A DNA stretch of 64,000 bases. It comes from Gossypium raimondii. Its lineage: Eukaryota > Streptophyta > Magnoliopsida > Malvales > Malvaceae. Each line of letters starts with the position of its first letter. The first letter of the stretch is position 1. This document shows, in pieces, positions 1-11,065 of this stretch. The stretch is taken from the NCBI RefSeq assembly GCF_025698545.1, contig NC_068569.1, positions 16,988,001 through 17,052,000 of the forward strand, given 5' to 3'. Position numbers and translations under genes: made by a program. The notes under the pieces are model-generated. The model saw only the letters and a list, made by a program, of their open reading frames with translations. It did not search any database and was not told the origin of the DNA.

Positions 1-880
1 GCAGCTTTCAAACTATTTCGAATAATCCTGACTTTCTCTTCAGTTTCCCGAATCAAATCCGTTCCCACTAACTTCGATTCACTTAATTCAGACCAATACA
101 ATAGGGTTTTACATTTCCTTCCATACAGAGCTTCAAACGGTGCCATTTTGATACTAGTTTGGTAGCTATTATTATAAGCAAATTCAGTTAAAGGTAAATA
201 CCTTTCCCAGCTACCACTGAACTCGAGTATACAACACCTCAACATATCTTCTAAAATCTGAATCACTCGCTCAGATTGCCCGTCGGTCTGAGGATGAAAA
301 GCTGTACTAAATTTTAACTTAGTACCTAAAGCTTCCTGTAATTTACTCTAAAATCTCGAGGTAAACCTTGGATCTCGATCAGATATAATGGACATCGGCA
401 CTCCATGTAATTTCACAATTTCTGACACATATAATTTCGCTAACTTTTCAAGCGGAAAATATGTTTTGACCGGAATAAAATGTGTTGACTTAGTCAATCT
501 ATCAACAATCACCCAGATTGAATCTTTCTTTTTCGGAGTAACAGGTAATCCAGATACAAAATCCATCGTGACATGCTCCCATTTCCACTCAGAAATCATT
601 ACGGGTTGTAAAAAACCTGTGGGCACTTGGTGTTCTGCTTTTACCTGCTGACAAATCAAACACTTTGCAACGAATTCACATATTTCCCGCTTCATACCAG
701 ACCACCAATAAATTCCTTTCAAATCATAATACATTTTCGTATTGCTCGGGTGAATAGAATACATGCTGTTATGGGCTTCAGAAAGAATATCATTCTTCAA
801 ATCTGAATTATTCGAAACACAAATTCTATTGCGATAATACAACATACCTCCATCATTAATACTATATAACAAACATGCAT
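1..880 (-). mobile_element. Ty3/gypsy retrotransposon, integrase part (broken, incomplete)
   Basis: The minus strand encodes part of a gypsy polyprotein. The first recognisable piece is an integrase zinc-binding region with the His-His/Cys-Cys pattern ([13 protein letters not shown], then [11 protein letters not shown]). The catalytic core follows, with [30 protein letters not shown] and [15 protein letters not shown]. Between about 340 and 1 the same strand continues with typical core and C-terminal residues (HPQTDGQSERV, then a YNNSYQTSI-like stretch). The element runs off the left edge. I see no gag, protease, reverse transcriptase or RNase H part in the window, so this is a broken fossil with several breaks. 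It lies next to, and in the same orientation as, the partial LTR to its right. Confidence 0.9.
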
Positions 881-1149
881 AATACATCAAAAGCAATTTG
901 ATAATTAGCCTAGCACATATAACCTCAACAAACATGTTAGTCATGTATTTAATATGAATAACAAGAATAAGGATGAGCTCATCAGGTATTGAGTTTCCAA
1001 GTATTTCATGCATATACAGATAATAGTTTCATTTTGATTTCACATGTTCTCATGTCAAAATTTCACCCGTTCAATCATTTGAAATCTCGATGGATACTTG
1101 GGTAGTACACCTAAAGTGTACAATACTATAAATCCGTCAATTCATATCC

Positions 1150-1555
1150 AGGAATGCTTTTATGAGCACTTAAACAGAAAGCTCTCTCTCAAGCACTATA
1201 ACGGGAAGCTCATTGAGCCTTGTAACGGGAAGCTTATCCGGGCAATATAACTGAAAGCTCATAAAGAGCCTATAACGGGTAGCTCCAAAGAGCAATTAAC
1301 GGGAAGCACCGAATAACCATATAATGGAAAGTTCAAGCGAGCACTAACGAAAAGCTCATAAAGAGCCTTTAATCGGAAAGCTCACGAAGAGTCATATAAC
1401 GAGACGCTCATAAGAGCTGCGGTGTGCCCACAACACATGTAGGGTCATAACTGATCGAGATGCTCCGAAGAGCATTTAACGGGAAGCTCGGAAGAACACT
1501 ATAACGGGAAGCTTGAAAAGGCTTGTAACGGGACACTCTTTCGAGCTACGGTACG
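1150..1555. repeat. Degenerate tandem repeat of about 25 bp in the partial LTR
   Basis: About fifteen head-to-tail units share the core AACGGGAAGCTC followed by a variable spacer that often repeats AAGAGC, giving a short AGCTC/GAGCT dyad. The units are diverged in sequence and slightly in length. A similar array (AACGGAAGCTCATACGAGC type) occurs at about 62290-62500 in the outer LTR at the right of the window, which supports assigning both to one LTR family. Confidence 0.8.
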
Positions 1556-1703
1556 TCCGCAACATATGCAGGAACACTAACATTTCGGGAAACAGAACCC
1601 TGTATCCATCGAATCTCATTATCCAAATGGGACTTATTTATTTATCAGGGATTTTCAGTTATGAGATCAATCACATACACATATATGACATTTACACAAT
1701 TTA

Positions 1704-4503
1704 TGTAACACCTTTTACCCGTATCCAACACTGGAATAGGGTACGAGGCATTACTAGAACACATACACTTGTAAACGTATTTAACCGAGTTATAAAATTT
1801 CATCTAAATTAAAACTTTCAAAATTACTAACATGCTTCTATAACTTTTCACAATATATCCTCAAAATATTATAATCATAATAATTAGGGCCTACGAGACC
1901 CGATACATACTCATGCAATTCAATGCTTCATTTCCATTTCATACAATTCGCAATTTCTCGTGCTCACAATTTAAATCATATCACTAGCAGTTTCCATTTA
2001 AATCATGTACAATTCAATGACATTAAGTTCAACACTAATACGTATTTACCATTTAACTCAACGTTTATCGATTATACCATTCAATAACACATTTATGAAA
2101 TTCTCAATTTTGCAATGAAAATATTACATTAGCTTAAATAACAACATCATCCTGGTATAAATACACAATCACTTATCCATTTGCTTTAATTCTTTTGGGC
2201 CCATTTGTCACTTACCATCCTTAATCAAATTAAGGAACGGTTACAGAAAATTGAGTAATTCACTTCCACTTTGCCATAGTATAACTATGGTCTTACTTAT
2301 GATCACTTATCACTTGTCCCTGATCAGATAAGTGTAGCTAGACTACCACTTATCACTTTGTCACTTGATCAGATAAGTGTATCTAAAACTACCACTTATC
2401 ACTATATCACTTGATCAGATAAGTGTAGCTAATGCTACCACTTATCACTTTGTCACTTGATCAGATAAGTGTAGCTAATGCTACCACTTATCACTTTGTC
2501 ACTTGATCAGAAGTACTCAAATTCAGCATTCCGCTCAATTTGATCATTTATCCATATATCAGGCTTACCAACATGTGTTAATTCATAAACCATTCATGAC
2601 ATTATTTCATGCTAAATCATATACTGAATATACCATACACACATACTATGAAACTTTATTTTCACACATGAGCTTAAACCATGACCAATAATGCACAAAT
2701 ATAAGCATCATTCATATTTCATTGTTTATCAATTATAATCAAACATATGGCCATTTATACACGAATCATTCATATATTTCCCAATTTTCCTCCTCCTCCT
2801 CTCCATTCCACATCTTTAATGTGTATAACACACTTAAACAACATTAACTATAATTTCACTATTCACTCACATGTATATTCAAAGCTGTTTATCCGAGTCA
2901 GAGTCACTAAATTATTTTTATCCAGAGCTACAGAGCTCCAAATTAAGATAAGTAAATTTTCCCTGAAACTAGACTCACATATCTTCTTGCCATAAAATTT
3001 TCAGAATTTTTGGTTCAGCCAAATAGTACAGTTTATTCTTTAAAATTTCCCCAGTTTTGCTGTTTGACAGTTCCGACCACTCTTCACTAAAAATTAATTA
3101 TCTCATTGTAAAGAATTCAGATGATGTTTTCGTTTATTTCTTCTAAAAATAGACTCATTAAGGATTCTAACCATATAAATTATAACTCATAACCATTTTT
3201 TTTACAATTTTTAATGATTTTCCAAAGTCAGAACAGGGGAACCCGAATTCATTCTGACCTTGTCTCACAAAATCTATTATATCTCATGATTTACAATTCC
3301 ATTGCTCACACCGTTTCTTTTATAAGAAACTAGACTCAATAACATTTAATTTAATATTTTATTCATCCTCTAATTCAATCTCTACAATTTTTTGTGATTT
3401 TTCAAAGTTACACTACTGCTGCTGTCCAAAACTGTTTTAGTGCAAAATGTTGATTTCCATTTTGCCCCAAATTTCACAGTTTATACAATTCGGTCCTTTC
3501 TCAATTAACCCCTCAATTAATCTAATTTTATCAATTAATACTTTACCTAGACATTATAAGTTGTTACAAAACTATTGAAATTCAGAATATCCACATATAA
3601 CTCTATCTTCAAACTCTTTTACTATTAGGTCCCAAACATTCACTTTCTATTCAATTCTTTCAATAAAATCAGCATATGAACAATTTAAAGCTCCAATTCC
3701 ATGCTAAATCATCATATACTTCCAGCACATATTCATATCAACTTTCAAATTCTTTCATAAAATCAAAAACTAATGAATTTAACAAGTGGGTCTAGTTGTA
3801 AAAGTCATAAAAATACAAAAATTTCAAGAAATAGTCAAGAATTGAACTTACTTGTAGTAAAAATATGAAGAACCAGCTTGAAGAAGCCCTTCCATGGTGT
3901 TATAGCTGATGAGAATTCAGAAAAATGAAGAGAAATCTAGATAATTCCACTTTGGTCCTAACTTTATTAAGCAAATTTTGCAATATTCCAATTTTGCTCT
4001 TAATTCTTCTTACTTTCTTGCTGATTTCACGCCTTTACCTCCAGCCCAAATAGACCTTGGGTCTATTTGCCTTTTAAGCCATCTTCCTTTTATCATTTAA
4101 GCTATTTAATAATTTCCCAAAATTTTGCATTTGTTACAATTTAGTCCTTTTTTGTTCAATTAATTATCGGAACTTTAAAATTTCTTAACGAAACTTTAAT
4201 ACTAAATTTTTAACACTCCATAAATATTTATAAAAATATTTATGGCTCGGTTTTAAAATCCCCGAGGTCTTGATACCTCATTTCGATTCTAATTATTTTA
4301 ATATTTATTTCTAGTGCACTATTCACTACATTTAACTTATACTTACTAAATTAATAATATTTTCTACCCATTTGTCGAATTTAGTGATCTCGAATCACTG
4401 TTCCGACACCTCTGAAAATTCAGGCCATTACATTTTTTTTTACTCGTCGAATTTGTGGTCCCAAAACCACTTTTCTGACTAGACCCAAAATCAGGCTATT
4501 ACA
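1704..4503 (-). mobile_element. Solo LTR (family A), 2.8 kb, with target-site duplication ATTTA
   Basis: The segment begins TGTAACACC and ends GGCTATTACA. It is flanked by the direct 5-bp repeat ATTTA at 1699-1703 and 4504-4508, as expected for a gypsy-type insertion. No coding region lies inside, so this is a solo LTR. The orientation (start at 4503 on the minus strand) is taken from similarity to the plus-strand LTR at 53840-56789. Shared blocks include a TGCTGCTGTCCAAAACTGTT stretch and a stretch around 4220-4270. A second LTR-type terminus (GGCCATTACA) lies at 4423-4432, 71 bases inside the outer one, so the end looks composite. The age is at least moderate, because the family copies in the window are clearly diverged. 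Confidence 0.82.
2322..2512. repeat. 46-bp tandem repeat with self-complementary arms
   Basis: GATCAGATAAGTGTA recurs at about 2322, 2367, 2413 and 2459, with a partial fifth copy near 2505, giving a period of 45-46 bases. Each unit holds GATAAGTG and then CACTTATC about ten bases later, so each can form an 8-bp stem. The array lies inside the solo LTR at 1704-4503. Confidence 0.88.
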
Positions 4504-5717
4504 ATTTACATATTCAACACTCAATATAAGCATATAAATATATACAATTAAGTTACATGAACTTACCTTGACAATTGTTCGTGACTTGTAAACTACTAAT
4601 CCGATACTTTTTCTTTTCCATGATCTAACTTCGTTTTTTATCTATCCAGATCTATACGAGTAAATTTAACATCAATTTAATACAATTTATATTCAATTCA
4701 ATCCAAGTCACATATTAGGAAAAATTACCGTTTTTCCCCTATACTTTTAATTAATGACGATTTCATCCTTAGGCTCGGAAAATGAAATTCATGCAATTTA
4801 AATCCTTATCCCAAGCCTAGATATTTTCATATATATCAATAGTAGCCTATTAATTCCATGAAAATTCAAAAATTTTCATGAATTCAACAACTTTTAATTT
4901 AATCCTAAATCATGATTTCATCCAAAATCCTTTAATAAAATACCTTTAAATATCCATCAACATCTCAATTTCATCAGCTAATAATTAAAATCATATAAAA
5001 TTATCAATTATATCTTCCAAAACTTTCAATAAAATCAAAAACTAATGAAATGGTTAGTTGGACCTAATTGTAAAAGTCCCAAAACATAAAAATTTCAAGG
5101 AAAGAGCAAGAATTAAACTTACATGAAGAAAATATTGAAAAACTAGCTTAAACCCTCTTCAATGGATGTTTTAGAACTAAAAAATAATGATGAAAATGTC
5201 TAGAATTTCAATTTCCCTTTTATTTCACTTAAATTTGGAAAATTTTACAATTTTACCCTTATTTCAAATTCCTTGATTTTTCTATGCTTATGCCGCCTCA
5301 GCCATCCCATGTGGGTCCAATTTCCCTTTTAGTCCTCCTTTATTTACTATTTAGGCTATTTAATCACTATTTCTTTAATTAGTAAGTTTTTCACCTTTTT
5401 TAATTTAGTCCTTTTTAATTAATTAACTACCAAAACGTTAAAATTTTCTAACAAAACTTTAATACTACCTTAATGACACCCCATAAATATTTATAAAAAT
5501 ATTTACGGCTTAGTTTATAGGACCGAGATCTCGATACCTCTTTTCTAAATCACTTAAACCGAATAAAGCCTTATAAAACACAAATTACTAATTCAAAAAT
5601 CTTTAAAAACCACATTGGGCTTGTAAATATTAAATAATAAAAATTTACGAGCTTATTTTTTGAATTTAGTGGTCTTGAACCACTGTTTTTGACATCACTG
5701 AAAATCGGGTTGTTACA

Positions 5718-6120
5718 CCCACTCAGTGACACTACTCAATAAGGTATCAAAAATTTGCATTAATCAAGAAATTTTCAAATTGGTAAACCTAGCTTCACCA
5801 TCACCAGGTGAGCGTCCAAGCAACTAATAGCAAAGCGTCATAGGTTCGAACACTTTACTTGAACCCGTGATTGTATCACTGTTAACTAGGAGCCGAAGTT
5901 GCAATGTGCCATATTCTAGGGTGATGGTACACTTCCCACGTGACAAATGAAATGTGTGGGTCTCTGGACGCCACCACTCAACCAATGCAGATATTAAGTC
6001 AGCCCTCAACTCAAATTTCCAAATCAATGCTGATGTTCCAAATTTTGCGACATCCAAGTATGGCAAAATATGTTTGTCCGGCTGGTAGCTCGAACCATGG
6101 ACACATGATACTCACCCTGT
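5718..6120 (-). pseudogene. Fragment of a plant-mobile-domain (PMD / MAIN-like) gene
   Basis: An open stretch at 5824-6066 on the minus strand encodes about 80 residues. They match my memory of the plant mobile domain: FELRADLISALVEWWRPET, then HTFHL and CTITLEYGTLQLRLLVNSDT. In the family the usual wording is LVERWRPETHTFHLP, then GECTITLEDVxLQLGLPV. PMD proteins are found as stand-alone MAIN-like host genes and as passengers of Mutator-like and other transposons. Only the first part of the domain is present, the reading frame is not supported upstream or downstream, and the left side abuts LTR sequence. It is therefore most likely a decayed gene fragment, possibly carried by a transposon. 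I cannot assign a transposon family. Confidence 0.6.
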
Positions 6121-8495
6121 TCATATTAAATTACCGCATTAATTAAATATGTCAATTAAATAAAAATGATGTGCAACTTTATAAATATACCCGTGAATAA
6201 CAAGAAACAAATTTTTTTACGGGCACTTTAATCATCATTGCTATGTGATCTATTATTTTGATCAAAGAATCCATTTTGATATTTGCACAAACAATAAAAA
6301 TTTTAATCACAAATTAAACAAAAAATTAAAATGATTTATCATAACCCATATTTTTCAATTGAAATTGAAGTATTTTATTAAAAATATATAAATATAAATA
6401 CAAACCAACCGTAGCAAACAACTCATTCTTGTAATTAATTTCCCCATCCCATTTTCGTGATTTCTTAATTTTTATATCATTTTATAATTTTAAACATTAA
6501 ATCTAAAATTATTATTACAAACTAAAAAACATACATTAAAATTACCTTAATCTATCCCTACACCTTAAACACAAATATAATATTTATAAATAAAATATAA
6601 TCTTAAATATTAAATCTAAAATTAACAATAATTTAAAATATAAACATTAATATAATATACAAATTATTATAATAAATAATAAAAACATACATTAAAACTA
6701 TCAATTTTTTTCCTAAACCACCAACACAAACCAATATTCCCTTAAAACACCAACAACTAACAAGAAGAAAACAATTTTTTTTTCTTCCAACATGAGAGGG
6801 GAGGGACCATGGCTTCTTTATAAGGGGGAAGAAGAGAAAAAAAAAACCCGAAAAAGAAAATAAAGGAGGGAGCCCGTGATCGATCGGTCACATTGGCAGC
6901 AAGGTGTTAACTTCTTTTTTTCTTTTTTCTCTTTCAAGGCTTTTTTTAAAGTACCATCGGTGACGCCTGGTACACCGACGACACCAATGAAATTTTTTTT
7001 TCAGCTTTTTTTTTTGTCACCTACTTTTTTATAAACATCACGGGTGCCACTTGACAGACCGATAACACCATTAATCTTTTTCCACTAGTATACTCGTATT
7101 TTTCACAAATAAATATATGGGTGTTGCCTGACACAATGGTGGCACTAATATTTTTTAACCAAATGATTACATGATGATTGATTGAAAACGAAGTAGTGTT
7201 GTCGACGTATCAAGTGACACTAACGAGTATTGTGTAAGCACGTATTTTCATAAATAATTTATCCTAACCTATTTTTGTAAATAATTAAATTTTAGTATTA
7301 TTTTTATAAAAACCCCGTCTCCTGCCCATGCAATGAAAAATGTTTTTTTTTTCTATATAACCAATTTAAAATTTCGCTTGACCTTGGAAAATGCAATAAT
7401 TTTGTTTACTGGCTTTCAGTGTTTTAGATTTAGCATAAACTTTTATTCCCAACTGGTATTTTGATGGTGCAATGTTTAATGATGTGTTTAGATGTAAAAA
7501 AATAATTAGATAAAAGTGGAATTATTAAAATAATAATTATAATTATAAGTAATTATAATTCTTTGCATGTATTTGATGTAATTATATTATAACTCTTTAT
7601 ATGTATAAGTTAATTGTAATTATATAATCTAAAAATAAGATTACTTATTATAAAAAGTGTTCAGAATTTTGTTTTCTAAATAAACAACATAACTTAAAAT
7701 CAAAGTATCATAAATATGTTAATCTAAAAAATTCAATAATACAATTATTAATAAAGTTAAATAAGAAAAATAAACATTTCATACAAATTATCTAATTACT
7801 TTACCATTCCATATTTTTTGGGGCTATTTTCCTCTAACATTAAATCTATACTTCTTGTCATCATGAGTTGATTATCGGTTAAATATAAATAATTTGTAAT
7901 TTAGTTAAAATTAATATAAATAATTTATAATAAATACTAAGTAATTTAATTAAATATTTAGTAGATCATGAGAAATTATCATTTTCCAACAAACTTTTAG
8001 ATACCTAAACAAAATTAGTAAAATAGCATATAAATTTATTAAAAAAATATATAAATTTTAATCGTATAAAACAATTTTTGAGCTTTTATTAAAGTGACAG
8101 ATAAATAATTTAAGTTTTGGAGTCTTGTAGCTAACCGAGTGCCATTTTGGCTTTGTGTGCTGAGAGAATAATCTGCCTTGATGCCAATAGTTAGTTTCAG
8201 CAGTTTGAATATGTTTTGTCCTAGCAGCTAAGTCGGCTTTCTTAAATCTTTATCGCTTGGAAAAGGCATAGTCTTGCCTTTTTTAAATGGATATAATAAG
8301 CTTGTGTCACCATTCTCACCCATTTCTTGTAATAGAAGATTGTGACAGGAAGATGTTTTTAATTTCTGGACTGGATTTAGTAATCTACAAAAGACTTTGT
8401 AAACAGCTGAACTTCCTGCCCTCTAGTGTCACTAAAATAGATGACAGTTTAATATGATGTCGAAGAATTCAAGCCTTCTAGACTGTAGTCTAAAG
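6121..8495. other. Intergenic AT-rich DNA, no gene seen
   Basis: No supported coding region. The part up to about 7330 probably belongs to the same repeat as the PMD fragment. It has several imperfect copies of a GGTGTCGCCTGACA-like phrase (for example near 6960, 7040 and 7120), a style I associate with PMD-bearing repeats. From 7400 to 8100 it is very AT-rich with runs such as AATTATAATTATAAG. Nothing else is recognisable. Confidence 0.5.
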
Positions 8496-8775
8496 GAATA
8501 ACATGTTGTTGGAGGGATTTAATTGGACCAGTAGCTTGTCCTTGACGAATTTACCAAATAGATGATCTATATACATAAAAAAGAGGGCAAATGATTCTGA
8601 GTAGATGTATATCATTTGGAACATTTTCTTCGTACGGCACTGCTACAAATGTTGTATCAGTAAAAGAAACTGAAGGCTCTTGAAGACAGCTGCTTGCTTT
8701 TGCATTAAATATTACACGCAATACCTCTTTATGATCTTTTCCCATTGATTCCTATCACAGGTTGCTTACTGTCGT
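8496..8775. repeat. Upstream direct repeat, copy 1
   Basis: This segment aligns with 9116-9415 over nearly its whole length at roughly 70-75% identity by eye. Shared anchors include GGGCAAATGAT, AGCTGC..GCTT and a CCCAT..ATTCC block before CATCACCAG/TATCACAGG, all in the same order. A short minus-strand open frame in each copy looks like a by-product, since the two frames resemble each other only as far as the DNA does. No known domain is seen. Confidence 0.7.
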
Positions 8776-9115
8776 GATTGCACAGAGTTGACCTGTAATT
8801 GTACACTATGAATTCTTATATCATATTCAACCTGATTTGATCACGGCTTGACTAAAATACTACGATCATGATTCTTAACATGAAATATTTGCGAGACTCC
8901 ACTTCAGTACTTTGAACTTGACAGAAGGTTAACACCCAAGGAAAGTGAAGACTGAAGCATCGAAAATTCAATGGCAAAATACACATTTCTTGGCTTCTAA
9001 ATAGTGTCTGACATTACAAGAGACTCCTATTGGTTATGCAAGTTTGGCGAGGCTAGGCTACTTGCTGGACCACTTTAGCTAGGAATCAAGATTCAGGACC
9101 AGAGTTGCAAACTAT

Positions 9116-9415
9116 CGCCTTAATGTTGGCGGTATTTAGTTGGAGCCATTACTTCAGCTTGTCCTCGACCAACTTACCAAATAGACTATAGATTCATAAA
9201 GAGAAGGGCAAATGATCCCGTTTGGATCTATATAATTTGGCACATCTTTATCATACGGCTGTGCTAGAAACGCCATATCAGTAATAAAGATTAGTGGCTG
9301 TAGCATACAGCTGCCTGCTTCTGCAGTAGATAACATACGCACTGACGCAAGCCTTAGTATTATGATATTATCCCATACTCAGATTAATTCCCATCACCAG
9401 TTGCCGAACTGCCAT
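9116..9415. repeat. Upstream direct repeat, copy 2, next to the P450 promoter
   Basis: This is the second copy of the segment at 8496-8775. It ends just before the TATA box of the P450 gene, so it forms the proximal promoter region of that gene. Copy 1 has no P450 exon after it, so either only the promoter was duplicated or a neighbouring gene copy has been lost. Confidence 0.7.
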
Positions 9416-9419
9416 TCTC

Positions 9420-9427
9420 CTATAAAT
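9420..9427 (+). promoter_or_regulatory. Probable TATA box of the CYP81-like gene
   Basis: CTATAAATG lies about 45 bases before the ATG at 9470 and only about 15 before the ATG at 9440. Transcription normally starts 25-35 bases after a plant TATA box, which places the start near 9450. This favours 9470 over 9440 as the translation start. Confidence 0.55.
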
Positions 9428-9469
9428 GATTCTATCAGGATGGATCACCGCGTAAAATCTAATCTAGCC

Positions 9470-11065
9470 ATGGAAGCCTCGCTGTTCTACTACGTTGTCT
9501 TCTTCCTCTTCCTCTATTTTCTTACCAGAAGGTTGCTCCAAAACAAAGGTCTCCCACCAAGCCCTGCTCTTTCCCTTCCCGTCATAGGCCATCTGCATCT
9601 CATAAAAAGGCCCCTCCATCGCACCCTTGCTAAGCTTTCGAAGCAGCACAGTCCAATTCTCTTCGTTCATTTCGGGTCTCGCCCTGTCCTCGTCGTGTCT
9701 TCTCCGTCTGCTGCAGAAGAATGTTTCACCAAAAACGACATCGTATTTGCAAACCGCCCTCGCCTGCTCGCTGGGAAACACCTTGGTTACAATTATAGTA
9801 CTCTTCCCTGGGCCCCGTACGGCGACCACTGGAGAAACTTGAGGCGTGTGGCCGTTCTTGAACTCTTGTCATCTAATCGTGTTCAAAAGTATCGCGGGAT
9901 ACGAATGGATGAAATCCGATCTTTGATTCTCAGGCTTTATAGGAGGAGTTCAAAGGGTGGTGAGTTTCAGGTTGAGGAGATGAAATCGATGTTTTTTGAG
10001 TTAACTCTTAATGTTATGATGAGGATGATTGCTGGGAAGAGATATTATGGAGAAGGAGAGGAAGAACTTGAGGAAGAAAGAAAGTTCAAAGAAATTGTGA
10101 CAGAGACCTTTGAATTGAGTGGAGTCACAAGTATTGGAGATTTTCTACCGGTTTTGAAATGGATTGGATTCAATCAAATTGACAAAAAGCTGATAGCATT
10201 ACAGAGGAAGAGAGACGGATTCATGCAGAGCTTGATTGAAGAACGTAGAAAATTAACAAATGATTCATATTCTGGACAGAGCAGCAAAACAATGGTTGAT
10301 GTTCTATTATCTTTGCAAGAAACTGATCCTGAATATTATACAGATGATATCATCAGAGGCATGATGCAAGTAAGCTATTCTCCATTGTAAAATCCAGCTT
10401 CCATATCTCCTGTTATTCATGTTCTATTTATCTTTTGTCTATAGGTATTGTTATCAGCTGGAACAGATACTTCAGCTGGGACCTTGGAGTGGGCTCTGTC
10501 ACTTTTGCTAAACAATCCAAAAACCCTTTCTAAAGCTCGGGAAGAAATAGACATGGAAATTGGACAAAACAGGTTTATGGAGGAATCAGATCTTGGTAGA
10601 CTCCCATACCTCCACGGCATCATTAAGGAGACGTTTAGGATGTGCCCCGTAAGCCCAGTTTTGGTACCGCACGAGTCATCCGAGGAATGCACCGTGGGGG
10701 GGTTCTCTATCCCGCGAGGCACAATGCTGTTGGTAAACATTTGGGCCATTCAGAATGATCCAGGATTATGGGAAAAGGCTAGTGAATTTAAGCCCGACAG
10801 GTTTGTAGGACCAGAGGCGGTAAATAATGGGTTCACGTTGTTGCCATTTGGGACAGGCAGGAGGAGGTGTCCGGGAGAGAGCATGGCAATGGGGTTGATT
10901 CCTTTGACATTGGGATCTCTGATTCAGTGCTTTGAGTGGGAGAGAATTGGTGAGGAGATGGTGGATATGAGTGAAGGTAGTGGGCTAACCATGCCCAAGG
11001 CTCAGCCCTTGGTTGTAAAATGTAGGCCACGCCCAGCCATGATCAACCTCCTCTCTCAAATTTAG
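9470..11065 (+). CDS. Cytochrome P450, CYP81 family
   Basis: Two exons, 9470-10369 and 10445-11065, joined across a 75-bp phase-0 GT-AG intron (donor GTAAGC), give 506 residues, the normal length for CYP81. The order is a membrane anchor (SLFYYVVFFLFLYFL), a proline hinge (LPPSPALSLPVIGHLHL), an I-helix oxygen-binding motif AGTDTSAGT (from about residue 305), ExxR as KETFR (E362, R365), PDRF (about 417-420) and the haem loop FGTGRRRCPG with Cys442. These monooxygenases sit in the ER membrane and take electrons from P450 reductase. CYP81 members hydroxylate isoflavonoids, indole glucosinolates, lignans and herbicides. The HESSEECTVGGFSIPRGTML stretch is typical of CYP81, but subfamily and substrate cannot be read from sequence. 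The start at 9470 is preferred because of the anchor and the TATA spacing; an ATG at 9440 would add ten residues. Confidence 0.93.

Larger units (their letters stand above)
881..5717 (-). mobile_element. Partial gypsy LTR (family B), interrupted by a nested solo LTR
   Basis: The two outer pieces, 881-1703 and 4504-5717, read as one LTR-like sequence in minus orientation, split by the insertion at 1704-4503. The terminus at 5717 ends in TGTTACA, the reverse complement of a TGTAACA start. The last 300 bases match the end of the LTR at 56944-63953 block by block: an ATAAATATTTATAAAAATAT-type palindrome, a GATCTCGATACC block, and the dyad GTGGTCTTGAACCAC about 45 bases from the end. The other terminus is not seen, so this is a partial, old LTR belonging to the same broken element as the integrase fragment or one like it. 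Confidence 0.75.

Noticed and set aside
1150-1555. Regular repeats that might suggest a CRISPR array
   Set aside because: Units are diverged, have no unique spacers of constant size, lie in a plant LTR, and no cas genes are present.
5840-5860. GGTTCGAAC word resembling a tRNA B box
   Set aside because: No A box at the right distance and no cloverleaf. It lies inside the PMD fragment.
8551-9342. Two similar minus-strand open frames (64 and 62 codons) as a small tandem gene family
   Set aside because: Their similarity follows the DNA-level direct repeat. They lack a recognisable domain, and the second runs up to the P450 promoter.
9440-9469. Upstream ATG as the P450 start
   Set aside because: It is too close to the TATA box and would put ten polar residues before the membrane anchor. 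It is kept only as an alternative.
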